DNA from: Roseovarius amoyensis
GTDB lineage: Bacteria; Pseudomonadota; Alphaproteobacteria; Rhodobacterales; Rhodobacteraceae
DNA: 46,775 nt
Assembly: GCF_003260265.1 (NCBI RefSeq)
Contig: NZ_QITQ01000022.1
Coordinates: 1-46,775 of the forward strand
Reading direction: 5' to 3'
The notes under the pieces were generated by a model that did no database searches, had not been told where the DNA came from, and saw nothing but the letters and a program-made list of their open reading frames with translations. Positions 25,347 to 33,482 of the stretch are shown here, in pieces (position 1 is the first letter of the stretch; each line of letters opens with the position of its first letter). The position numbers were made by a program, and so were the translations under genes.

Positions 25347-26405
25347 TCAGTAGGGATACGGCCAGATTCGATAAGACGATTTGATCGTGTTCCAACGGTG
25401 CATCAGCCCCTTCGGCTCGATCAGCAGCGAGGCCCCAATCAGGATGCCCAGCACCATGTTGTAACTGGCGAAAATCAGCTCACTGCCAAGCGAGGGCACG
25501 GCATCGGCGACGATCGGGGCAAGCGAGGTGATCCCCTCCTGGATCGCCCGCACTACGACCACCCCGATCAGCGCGCCAGTGATCGAGCCCATACCCCCTA
25601 CGATGATCATACCAATCATCCAGATCGAGTTGAAGAGCGTGAACTGGTCCACCGAGATGTAGCGGAGATAATAGCCCCAGAGCGCCCCGGCCACCCCGGC
25701 GAAGAACGACCCCAAGAGGAAGGCGTGGACCTTGGTGTGCACCACATCCACGCCCATGATACCGGCGGCCGAGTCCTCGTCGCGCACGGCGATTAACTCG
25801 CGACCGTAGCGACCGCGGACGATGCTGAAGGCACCGTACGTCATCAGCACCAGCACGGCGAGGTTGAGAATGTACAGGCGCCCCTCGGTGTTGAACTGGA
25901 ACCCGAAGAGCGAGGCTGGGGCCAGGGCAAGACCCTTGGCACCCCCGGTCCAGTCTGCGGGCAGATTGATGGCCACAAAGTGGAACACGAACTGCGCGGC
26001 CAGCGTCGTCAACGCCAGGTAGAAGCCCTTGATTCGCGCTGCCACCGCCCCAAACAGATAGCCGAAAGCCGCCGCTGCCAGCCCAGCAAGCGGGATGACC
26101 ACGATGAAGCTCAGACCGCTGAAGTTGGCCAGCATACCGCCGGCATAGGCCCCTACCCCCATGAACGCCGCTTGGCCGAGATTGATCTGCCCGGCATAGC
26201 CGAGGTTGATCTGCAGCCCCACCACCGCTACCGCCATGATCATCGAGGTGTTCATGACTGCCAGCATCCGCGGGCTGAAGTAGAGCGGCCCGAGGATCAG
26301 CAGCACCAAAAAAGCCAGCAGGACGGTAATTTGCGGCCGGCTGCGCACAAGCGCCATGTCCTGCCGGTAAGAGAGCGGGAATATCCCCGCAGGATTGCGG
26401 AACAT
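25347..26405 (-). CDS. LivM-type ABC permease
   Basis: Inner-membrane permease of the same importer, 352 residues with about nine hydrophobic helices (PQITVLLAFLVLLILGPLYF, VMNTSMIMAVAVVGLQINLGYAGQINLGQAAF, and others). LivM signatures are NLGYAGQINLGQAAFMGVGAYAG, the coupling region GRYGRELIAVRDEDSAAGIMGVDVVHTKVHAF, and GGMGSITGALIGVVVVRAIQE. The start follows LivH by 3 bp. Confidence 0.9.
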   Translation of the reverse strand: MFRNPAGIFPLSYRQDMALVRSRPQITVLLAFLVLLILGPLYFSPRMLAVMNTSMIMAVAVVGLQINLGYAGQINLGQAAFMGVGAYAGGMLANFSGLSFIVVIPLAGLAAAAFGYLFGAVAARIKGFYLALTTLAAQFVFHFVAINLPADWTGGAKGLALAPASLFGFQFNTEGRLYILNLAVLVLMTYGAFSIVRGRYGRELIAVRDEDSAAGIMGVDVVHTKVHAFLLGSFFAGVAGALWGYYLRYISVDQFTLFNSIWMIGMIIVGGMGSITGALIGVVVVRAIQEGITSLAPIVADAVPSLGSELIFASYNMVLGILIGASLLIEPKGLMHRWNTIKSSYRIWPYPY

Positions 26406-26408
26406 GGG

Positions 26409-27293
26409 TCAGATCCTCTCGATGGTTTTCCAGCCGAAGAAGCCGGACGGACGGAAGGTCAGGATGAGCAGCATCAGCAGGAGGGGAAAGACCGACGCAA
26501 AGTTGGCGCCGATCAGTGGGTCGATATAGCCGGCAGTCAGCCGCTCGGTCACGCCGATCAGGATGCCTGCAAGCAGCATCCCGGTGATCGCCTCTAGCCC
26601 TGCGAGCAGGGCCACCGGGATCGCGATGAAGCCGATCCCCGAGGCTAGGAAGTTGATCGAATTACCGTTCATCGTCACGACCGCACCGACCATCGCCAGC
26701 ACCATCCCGAGGATCCAGGCGACCTGAGAGGCGCGGCGCACCGAAATGCCGAGGTCCATCGCGGTGCGATGGTCCTCGGCCACCGCGGTCAGGCTGAGCC
26801 CGGCTCGGGTGCGGTTGAAGAAGTAGCTGAGTCCGAAGGCGATCAGTACCGTCAGGATCCCGCCAATAAGCAGCGGTCGGATGATCAGGACGCCGTGAAA
26901 GATGATCGGCTTCGACGGGAAGATCGCCGGGAACGCGCGCACGTCCGGGCCGAACACCACCAGCATAAAGCCGCGCATGAAGATCAGCAGCGCAATCGAC
27001 ATCATCACCATGGCGAAGACCTGCTCGCCGATCAGGCGCTTGAAGAAGATGCCCTCGATCAGCCAGCCGCCGACCACCGCCAGCGCGAGCGACAGTGGCA
27101 ACGCCAGATAGAGCGGCAGCGCCCATTCCGTAACCGTCAGCCAGACGAGGAACCCGCCCAGCACCACGAGTTCGCCTTGCGCGATGTTGAAAACCTTGCT
27201 CGCGCGATAGATCACGCTGAAGCCAATGGCGACAAGAGCATAGAGCAGGCCCTGCAAGGCCCCGTTGATGGCGAAGGTCATAAACAGTGTCAT
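26409..27293 (-). CDS. LivH-type ABC permease
   Basis: Second permease subunit, 294 residues and about eight helices. Typical LivH sequences are FAINGALQGLLYALVAIGFSVIYRASKVFNIAQGELVVLGG at the N-terminus, the coupling region LTAVAEDHRTAMDLGISVRRASQVAWILG, and ALLAGLEAITGMLLAGILIGVTE. It overlaps the acyl-CoA synthetase stop by 4 bp, so the importer and the ligase are translated together. Confidence 0.9.
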   Translation of the reverse strand: MTLFMTFAINGALQGLLYALVAIGFSVIYRASKVFNIAQGELVVLGGFLVWLTVTEWALPLYLALPLSLALAVVGGWLIEGIFFKRLIGEQVFAMVMMSIALLIFMRGFMLVVFGPDVRAFPAIFPSKPIIFHGVLIIRPLLIGGILTVLIAFGLSYFFNRTRAGLSLTAVAEDHRTAMDLGISVRRASQVAWILGMVLAMVGAVVTMNGNSINFLASGIGFIAIPVALLAGLEAITGMLLAGILIGVTERLTAGYIDPLIGANFASVFPLLLMLLILTFRPSGFFGWKTIERI

Positions 27294-29287
27294 CTTTCGG
27301 CACTCCTCGACGATTTCTTTTCACTGGCAACGGGTCGGTGCTGATGGCTGCCTGGCGTCGCCACGACGTTCATGATCGGTACATCGGCGTGCAGCATGCC
27401 GCTGCCTCCGCCTTGGTAGGTGATCTGGATCGAGGTGCTGACCATCTCCGTCCTCTCATTGTAGAGTCCTGTGATGATGTCCTCGTAGCGTTTCTCGATA
27501 AACTCGCGCTTGAGCTTGCGCGAGCGTGTGAGTTCGCCGTCGTCAGGGTCGATGTTCTTGGGGAAGTTGGCAAATCGAACTATCCGTGATTTTGGTGGCA
27601 ACACCACGTTCACTTTGCGGATCCCTTCGCCCACGATCTCGTAAATCTCGGGGCGCTTTGACAGGTCGGTGAAATTGGCGAAGCCGATGTTGCGCCGCTC
27701 GGCCCAAGACGAGCACATCTCCTCGTCAATATTGACCAGCGCCGTGACATAGTCGTGCCGCTCATCTCCGATCACCATCACGTCTTTAATGAACGGATTC
27801 GAGCGCAGCCGCGTCTCGATGAACTGCGGTGGGTAGCGGTGCCCGTCACTCAGGATGCGCATATCCGAGACCCGTTCGAGGAAGATGATCTCACCGTCGT
27901 TGGTCACGCTCACCGCGTCGCCGGTGGCATACCAGCCGTCCTTGAAGTGTTCGGCGGTCGCCTTCTTCTTATTGTGGTAGCCGGCAAAGCCCGCCCCCCC
28001 GCGCAGCATCAGCTCGCCGTCATCACCGAGCTTCCACTCCAATGGTGGCCCGAGATCGGGGTCGCCAACAAGGAAGCGGCCCACGGTCTCGACATCGAAG
28101 GCGTTGCCCTGATGCAGCGTGACGGGTCCGTATTCGGATGTGCCGTACATGTTGCGCAGCGGCACGCCGAGCGCATGGAACAGCCGGAAAATATCGGGCG
28201 CCATCGCGGTGCCTGCAGACATGGCCCATTTCACACCGCTGAGACCGAGGTTCTCGCGGATGTGCCATAGTACGCTGGCCTGCGCCAGCGGGTGCAGGAT
28301 CCGCGCCCAGAGCGGCACCCGGCGCCCGTCAAGCCGAGCGGTCGCGCGAGCCATGCCGACCGCCAGCGCCTTGCGGTAAAGCCACTGCCGGATGCGCCCC
28401 GCGTCGAGCATCCGCGATTCGAGCCCCGAGGACAGTCCCTCCCACTGGCGCGGACTGAACACGATCACCTCGACCCCGAGTTCACGGGTGTCATGTCGGA
28501 TGGTCTCGGCCTGTTCGGGGAAGTTGACGACCAGCGGCACAGATATGCCCAGCACCACGCCCGCGATCTGCTCAAGCGCCCAGGCCAGCGGGATCTGGCT
28601 CAAATACTGCGCGCCCGGCTGGATTTGAAATCCGGTGTTCAGGCGCGCGGCATTGTCGAAGATGTAGCGGTGAGTCAGAATCACACCCTTGGGCGCGCCG
28701 GTCGTGCCCGAGGTGTAGCACAGTGTCGCCGTATCATCGAGCCGTCCGGACTCGATGCGCAAGTCGATTACCTGCCGGTTGCTCTTGCACCATTCGCGTC
28801 CCTTGTTCTGCACGTCGCGATAGGTATACAGGACATTGTCTTCATAGGACCAAAGGCCGCGCTCGTCCCAGTAGATCACGGCGCGGACATCGGGGCAGTC
28901 AGGCAGAATCGCCAGCGCCTTGTCCACCTGCTCCTGATCCTGCGCGAGAAGGTATTTCGCTTCGGAATCAAGCAGGATGTACTTGAGTTCTGCCGGGGTC
29001 GAGTCGGGATAGATCGAGACCGCGCGCCCCGCCGCGGCCTGCGCCGCGATCTGGCCCCAGTAGTGTTCGGGCTCATTCTCGCCGATCATCGCCACGGTCT
29101 CGCCGGGCTCAAGCCCCATAGCCACAAGGCCAGAGGCGAGCGCGATCACCTCGTCGGCAACCGCCGACCATGAGAATTCGACCCAGATGCCCAGCCGCTT
29201 GTGGCGTTGGGCCACCGTCTCTGGAGTGCGTCGGGCACGGTCGAGCAGCAGTTGCGGGATGGTCTGGGGTTTCACCGGCCTCATCAT
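27290..29287 (-). CDS. AMP-forming long-chain-type acyl-CoA synthetase
   Basis: Activates the imported acid to its CoA thioester. I start it at 29287 (MMRPVKPQTIPQLLL), which overlaps the LivG stop; a longer frame to 29467 is antisense-free but lies inside livG. The product has 665 residues. The P-loop YTSGTTGAPKG is at about 191-201, YGTSEYGPV at about 390, and the hinge region YATGDAVSVTNDGEIIFLERVSDMR after 480. The last ~30 residues carry a His- and Ser-rich tail. Genes of this group placed inside liv clusters usually act on aromatic, cyclic or long-chain carboxylates. Confidence 0.9.
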   Translation of the reverse strand: MMRPVKPQTIPQLLLDRARRTPETVAQRHKRLGIWVEFSWSAVADEVIALASGLVAMGLEPGETVAMIGENEPEHYWGQIAAQAAAGRAVSIYPDSTPAELKYILLDSEAKYLLAQDQEQVDKALAILPDCPDVRAVIYWDERGLWSYEDNVLYTYRDVQNKGREWCKSNRQVIDLRIESGRLDDTATLCYTSGTTGAPKGVILTHRYIFDNAARLNTGFQIQPGAQYLSQIPLAWALEQIAGVVLGISVPLVVNFPEQAETIRHDTRELGVEVIVFSPRQWEGLSSGLESRMLDAGRIRQWLYRKALAVGMARATARLDGRRVPLWARILHPLAQASVLWHIRENLGLSGVKWAMSAGTAMAPDIFRLFHALGVPLRNMYGTSEYGPVTLHQGNAFDVETVGRFLVGDPDLGPPLEWKLGDDGELMLRGGAGFAGYHNKKKATAEHFKDGWYATGDAVSVTNDGEIIFLERVSDMRILSDGHRYPPQFIETRLRSNPFIKDVMVIGDERHDYVTALVNIDEEMCSSWAERRNIGFANFTDLSKRPEIYEIVGEGIRKVNVVLPPKSRIVRFANFPKNIDPDDGELTRSRKLKREFIEKRYEDIITGLYNERTEMVSTSIQITYQGGGSGMLHADVPIMNVVATPGSHQHRPVASEKKSSRSAER

Positions 29288-30114
29288 GCTGCCCCGCCCG
29301 CCGTGTAGGAACCCCCAAGATAAGCGTTGATCACATCCTGGTTGGTCTGGATCTCGGCGGGCGTGCCGCTGGCCAGCACCTGCCCGAAGTTGAGCACATA
29401 GATCCGGTCGGCCAGATCCATGACCACCGACATGTCGTGTTCGACCATCACGATCGGAATCTTCCATAACTCACGGATGTCCACAAGGAACCGCGCCAGA
29501 TCCTCCTTCTCCTCGCCGTTCATGCCCGCCATTGGCTCGTCCACGAGCAGGATCTTCGGCTCGAGCGCGAGCGCCCGCCCAAGGTCCACCCGTTTCCGCA
29601 GCCCGTAACCCAGCGTTTCCACCGGCTGGTGGCGGACAAGGCCGAGGTCGAGGAAATCGGCAATCTCCTCGGCCTTGGCCCGCAGCGCCACCTCCTCACG
29701 GCTGCCGAAGAGATGATACAGGAACGATTTCGCCAGCGTACCGCGGGCGTTGAACCCGCAGCCGAGCATGATGTTCTCGATCACCGAGAGCGTGGACAGA
29801 ACGTGGATGCCCTGGAAGGTCCGGGCCATGCCGGCCTTGGCGATGCGGTGCGGCGCCATGCCAAGGATTGAGTTGCCGAAAAGCGTGATGTCGCCGTCCT
29901 GCGGGTGGTAGAAGCCCGCGAGGCTGTTCAGGAGCGAGGTCTTCCCCGCGCCGTTCGGCCCGATGACCGCTACCAGCTCGTCCTGGTCGACATGTAGCAA
30001 AACGTCCGAAAGCGCCCGAACGCCGCCGAAGCGCAGGCTGACCCCCTTCACGTCGAGGATCGGGGCCCTGGGATGCACTTGGGGCAATGTAGCTGAAGCC
30101 TCTTGTCTGTACAT
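29284..30114 (-). CDS. LivG-type ABC ATPase
   Basis: One of two ATPases of the importer, 276 residues. Walker A is GPNGAGKTS (about 53-61), the signature region is the LivG-type TLGYGLRKRVDLGRAL, Walker B LEPKILLVDEPMAGM, and the H-loop VMVEHDMSVVM. The final AEIQTNQDVINAYLGG is conserved in LivG. Its partner LivF lies 9 kb away at 39208-39999. The start is 20 bp after the small MaoC-derived gene. Confidence 0.92.
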   Translation of the reverse strand: MYRQEASATLPQVHPRAPILDVKGVSLRFGGVRALSDVLLHVDQDELVAVIGPNGAGKTSLLNSLAGFYHPQDGDITLFGNSILGMAPHRIAKAGMARTFQGIHVLSTLSVIENIMLGCGFNARGTLAKSFLYHLFGSREEVALRAKAEEIADFLDLGLVRHQPVETLGYGLRKRVDLGRALALEPKILLVDEPMAGMNGEEKEDLARFLVDIRELWKIPIVMVEHDMSVVMDLADRIYVLNFGQVLASGTPAEIQTNQDVINAYLGGSYTAGGAA

Positions 30115-30134
30115 GATATGCCCTTCCGTTCCCG

Positions 30135-30449
30135 TCAGATTGTGAAATCAGCATGGCCGTTGTTGACCACAACGACGTCGCGCTCGACCGCGCGAACGCG
30201 GGACGCGGCCGAGCCAACAGTGGTGCCCCAAGCCTCGGTGCGCAGGGTCTCGCCCGGATACCCCAGCACCACTGCCAGCGTCGGCAGCGCCTTCAAGCCA
30301 TCCTCATAGACGTAACCAAGCTGGTCGTGGTCCATGGGATCTTGGCCAAGACCCAGACCCTGCGCATAGAGCATCATATCCTTGACCGTGTATTCCTGTT
30401 CGACCTCCGTGATCTGCCAATTCTTCAGCGTTTCGTAGTGGATGGTCAT
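30135..30449 (-). pseudogene. Internally deleted MaoC-like enoyl-CoA hydratase (104 aa)
   Basis: Residues 1-66 (YETLKNWQITEVEQEYTVKD, LYAQGLGLGQDPMD, ALPTLAVVLGYPG) match the N-terminus of two-hotdog peroxisomal-type enoyl-CoA hydratases of about 285 residues. From YPGETLRTEAW to ERDVVVVNNGHADFTI the sequence matches the extreme C-terminus of the same family. The reading frame is preserved across the joint, which falls on Tyr-Pro-Gly, a tripeptide present in both domains. About 180 residues with the catalytic Asp/His motif are gone. Either a dead gene or a small remnant protein; activity as a hydratase is not expected. Confidence 0.7.
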
Positions 30450-30513
30450 TGGATCCTCTCCCTGATTTTTTATTTTGACGGGCGCCCTCTCCTGTGGCGC
30501 CCAGCCAGTCAGT

Positions 30514-31662
30514 TCATGACTGCTTGATGACGTTGCGGCCGATGATGTGCTTCATCACCTCGATCGCGCCGCCTGCGAGCCGCGTCTGCCTTGCGTCCGC
30601 GAAGGCGCGTGCGATCGGCATCTCAAGCATATAGCCCCACCCACCGAATAGTTGCAGGCATCTGTCGAGAACGCGCCCCTGCATCTCGACGCTGCTGAGC
30701 TTGGCCACCGCAGCATCCATCGCGTCGAACTCTCCCTTCAGATGAAGCTCGATACAGCGGTCGATGAAAACTCGGTTCACCATGACCTCGGCATGCAGCT
30801 CGGCCAGAGTAAACTGCGTTGCCTGAAAGTCGCCGATGGTCTTGCCGAAGGCATTACGCTCTCGCACGTAGTCGATCGTCCATTGCAGCGCAGTCTCGGC
30901 AACCGCCACGGCGCGGACGCATTGGATCAGCCGCTCTTGAGCCAACTCGGTCATCAGGTGGACGAAACCTTTGTTCTCGACGCCGATGAGGTTGGTGATG
31001 GGCACGCGCACATTGTCGAAGAAGACCTCAGACGTATCCATCGCCTTGCTGCCGATCTTCTCGAGCAGGCGGCCAAGCGAAAGGCCTGCCCGCGTCTTCT
31101 CGATCATGATCAGGCTGATACCCTTGCCGCCTGCGGCGGGGTCGGTCTTGCAGGCGACGATCATCACATCGGCGCCTTGGGCATTTGTGATGAAGACCTT
31201 CTGTCCGTTGATCACAAACTCATCGCCCTCGCGCCGGGCGGTAGTGCGGATCGACTGAAGGTCACTGCCCCCCGAGGGCTCGGTCATAGCGATACAGGCC
31301 AGCGCCTCGCCCGTTGCCATCGGCGGCAGCCAGCGGCAGCGCAGCTCCTCGTTCGCGTATTTGAGGATGTAGGGTGCCACTATGTCGGAGTGCAGCGAGA
31401 AGGCGGGGCCGGATGCGCCGGCCCGCGCCATCTCCTCGATCACTACCGCGCTGTGGAGGAAATCACCGCCCATGCCACCGTATTCCTCGGGGATCGCGCA
31501 GCAGAGGATTCCGGCTGCGCCGGCCTTGCGCCATGCCTCGCGCGACACCACGCCCTCCTTCTCCCAGCGGGAGTGATGGGGCGCGATCTCGGCCTCGATG
31601 AATCGGCGAACGGAGTTGCGGAACAGTTCGTGCTCTTCAGAGAAAATGGTTCTAGGGATCAT
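30514..31662 (-). CDS. Acyl-CoA dehydrogenase
   Basis: FAD enzyme that introduces the 2,3-double bond into an acyl-CoA. The 382 residues have the family layout: N-terminal helices (FSEEHELFRNSVRRFIEAEIAP), the FAD-binding CIAMTEPSGGSDLQSIRTTA (about 127-146), VFITNAQGADVMIVACKTDP, and the C-terminal QLFGGWGYMLEMPIARAFADARQTRLAGGAIEVMKHIIGRNV. The position in that last stretch that normally holds the catalytic Glu (GGAIEVMK) has a Glu. It is 64 bp before the MaoC remnant and 61 bp after the SDR. Confidence 0.92.
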   Translation of the reverse strand: MIPRTIFSEEHELFRNSVRRFIEAEIAPHHSRWEKEGVVSREAWRKAGAAGILCCAIPEEYGGMGGDFLHSAVVIEEMARAGASGPAFSLHSDIVAPYILKYANEELRCRWLPPMATGEALACIAMTEPSGGSDLQSIRTTARREGDEFVINGQKVFITNAQGADVMIVACKTDPAAGGKGISLIMIEKTRAGLSLGRLLEKIGSKAMDTSEVFFDNVRVPITNLIGVENKGFVHLMTELAQERLIQCVRAVAVAETALQWTIDYVRERNAFGKTIGDFQATQFTLAELHAEVMVNRVFIDRCIELHLKGEFDAMDAAVAKLSSVEMQGRVLDRCLQLFGGWGYMLEMPIARAFADARQTRLAGGAIEVMKHIIGRNVIKQS

Positions 31663-31723
31663 CTCGACGGGACCATGATGTAAGATCAGAAGGAGTGAGT
31701 CGCGGACTGCGGCGCGCCCTTAT

Positions 31724-32518
31724 TCAAAGGCAGCGCGCGATAAGCCCGCCATCGGTCGGGATTTCGGCGGCGGTGATGTAGGAGGCATCGTCCGAGGCAA
31801 GGAACAGCGCAAGGTTTGCCGTATCCCAGCCTGTGCCCATCCGGCGCAGCGGGATCGTGTCCGTATAGCCGGAGTATATCTTGTCAACGTTGCTGCCTGC
31901 CGCCTCTATCCCGCCGCGGGCGAGCGGCGTGTCCATCATCCCCACGAGGATCGTATTGGCGCGGACGCCCTTTGGTCCGAATTCCACCGCGATCGAGCGG
32001 GTGAGCGCATTCACCGCCGCCTTGGAGGCATCGTAGGCGGTATAGGAAAAACCAAGATAACGCACGGAGGCTATGGTCGAGACGTTGATGATCGAGCCGC
32101 CGCCCTGTGCGACCATGTGCGGGAGCACCTTTTGGCAGCTTAGCATCAGCCCGCGCGCGTTGACCGCAAAGGACTTCTCCCAAGCTTCTTCGGTAACCTT
32201 CACCGCGTTGCCGAGACCGACGATGCCCACGTTGTTTTGCAGCACGTCGATCCGACCGTAGGTGTCAATGGTCTTCTCGATCACCGCCTCTACATCGGCT
32301 ACCCTCGAGATGTCGGCCACTGCCTCGATACACTCGCCGCCCTCCTCGCGGATGACCCGCGTGGTCTCGGCCGCTGCGGTCGCGTCCCGGTCCACCGCCA
32401 CCACCTTGGCGCCTTCACGCGCGAAGAGCACAGATGCCGCCTTGCCATTGCCCCAGCCTGGACCGATCGACCCTGCGCCCATTACCAGCGCGATCTTTCC
32501 TTCAAGTCGCCTTGCCAT
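31724..32518 (-). CDS. SDR-family oxidoreductase
   Basis: 264-residue SDR with a GGAGGAG ribosome site. The nucleotide-binding motif is unusual, GAGSIGPGWGNGKAAS (15-30), with two Gly-rich turns instead of TGxxxGxG. The rest is standard: LQNNVGIVGLG, IINVSTIASV with catalytic Ser, YTAYDASKAAVNAL with Tyr-x-x-x-Lys, NTILVGMMDTPL. It probably oxidises a hydroxyl group made by the P450 or by a hydratase. The substrate is unknown. Confidence 0.87.
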   Translation of the reverse strand: MARRLEGKIALVMGAGSIGPGWGNGKAASVLFAREGAKVVAVDRDATAAAETTRVIREEGGECIEAVADISRVADVEAVIEKTIDTYGRIDVLQNNVGIVGLGNAVKVTEEAWEKSFAVNARGLMLSCQKVLPHMVAQGGGSIINVSTIASVRYLGFSYTAYDASKAAVNALTRSIAVEFGPKGVRANTILVGMMDTPLARGGIEAAGSNVDKIYSGYTDTIPLRRMGTGWDTANLALFLASDDASYITAAEIPTDGGLIARCL

Positions 32519-32546
32519 ATTCGCTCCTCCCCTGATTTCATCTTGC

Positions 32547-32573
32547 GCGCCAGCGCCACAAGGGCGCTGGCGC
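32547..32573 (-). other. 11-bp perfect stem-loop between crotonase and SDR genes
   Basis: GCGCCAGCGCC (32547-32557) pairs with GGCGCTGGCGC (32563-32573) around a 5-base loop. It lies in the 70-bp gap between two co-directional genes, and no T-run follows, so it looks like an mRNA-processing or stability element, or partial attenuator, rather than a full terminator. Confidence 0.5.
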
Positions 32574-32588
32574 TTCGACTTACCATCG

Positions 32589-33374
32589 TTACTTCCGAAA
32601 TTGCCGGAAGTCGGGCTTACGCTTCCCCATGAAGGCGCTCGCGCCTTCAGTCATCTCCTCGCCTCCGGCAAGGCGCAAAAGAGTCTGCTGGGCATGGGCC
32701 ATCGCCGGCGACAGCATGTCCCACCAGACGTTCGAGGTGACCTTCGACAGTTCGAGGTAGGCCGGACTCTTGTCGAGCAGTTCCTCGCACCAGCGGATCA
32801 CCTCGGCCCGCAAGTCCGAGGCCGGCACCACCTTGTTGATCCAGCCCATCTCGAGGGCTTCTTGGGCGGTGTACTGGCGGCACATGTAGCAGACCTCGCG
32901 GGCCTTCTTCTCGCCGATGGTCATCGCCAGCAGATTGGTCGCGCCATAGACCGGCGATGAGCCGATCCGCGGCCCGGTCTGGCCAAAGCGCGCCTCCTCC
33001 GAGGCGATGGCTAGGTCCGAGCAGACCACTAACTCGTTGCCGCCGCCGACCGCAAAGCCGTTGACCATGGCGATCACCGGTTGCGGGATGTGGCGCATCA
33101 GGTTAAGCGTGCGCCCGGCCGAGGCGAACAGGTGGCGCGCCTTAGTGACGCTGAAATTCGCCAGGTCGGCCAGGTAGCCGCCCGCCGAAAAGGCCTTACC
33201 CGTCCCGGTCAGCACCACCACGCCCACGGTCGGGTCGAAGCCGAAGGCCTCGAAGGCGTCGCCCATCTCGCGGATCGTCGCGTGGTCGAAGGAATTGTAG
33301 CGCTCGGGATGATTGATCGTGATCCAGCCGATCGCGTCGGTCTTCTCTACGATGATGTGTTTGTAGTCAGTCAT
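32589..33374 (-). CDS. MenB/BadI-like crotonase, possible ring-opening hydrolase
   Basis: 261-residue crotonase. Oxyanion-hole segments are KAFSAGGYLADL (60-71) and VNGFAVGGGNELVVCSDLAIASEEARFGQTGPRIGSSP (104-141). The pair GQTGPRIGS and GEKKAREVCYMCRQYTAQEALEMGWINKVVP (154-184) is the pattern of naphthoyl-CoA synthase (MenB) and 2-ketocyclohexanecarboxyl-CoA hydrolase (BadI), not of ordinary hydratases. In a CoA-ester pathway a BadI-type hydrolytic ring cleavage is the likelier role, by inference. It lies between the P450 and the SDR on the same strand. Confidence 0.85.
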   Translation of the reverse strand: MTDYKHIIVEKTDAIGWITINHPERYNSFDHATIREMGDAFEAFGFDPTVGVVVLTGTGKAFSAGGYLADLANFSVTKARHLFASAGRTLNLMRHIPQPVIAMVNGFAVGGGNELVVCSDLAIASEEARFGQTGPRIGSSPVYGATNLLAMTIGEKKAREVCYMCRQYTAQEALEMGWINKVVPASDLRAEVIRWCEELLDKSPAYLELSKVTSNVWWDMLSPAMAHAQQTLLRLAGGEEMTEGASAFMGKRKPDFRQFRK

Positions 33375-33440
33375 ATCTGCCTCGGATTGGAGAAAGGAAC
33401 AGCGAAGCCCGGCCTTTGGCGAGTAGCCTACGGTGCTGGG

Positions 33441-33482
33441 CTCGCCACTTAATGCGCTACTCTCGCCACTTAATGCGCTACT
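33441..33482. repeat. 21-bp perfect tandem duplication at the P450 stop
   Basis: CTCGCCACTTAATGCGCTACT occurs at 33441-33461 and again at 33462-33482. The right copy contains the P450 stop codon (33470-33472, minus strand), and the left copy repeats the same last codons and stop in the untranslated region. It is a recent slippage-type duplication without effect on the protein. Confidence 0.9.

Noticed and set aside
26769..27344. 191-residue plus-strand frame rich in Gln, Arg and His
   Set aside because: Antisense to LivH; the composition is the reverse complement of hydrophobic codons.
30652..31683. 343-residue plus-strand frame
   Set aside because: Mirror of the acyl-CoA dehydrogenase; no independent support.
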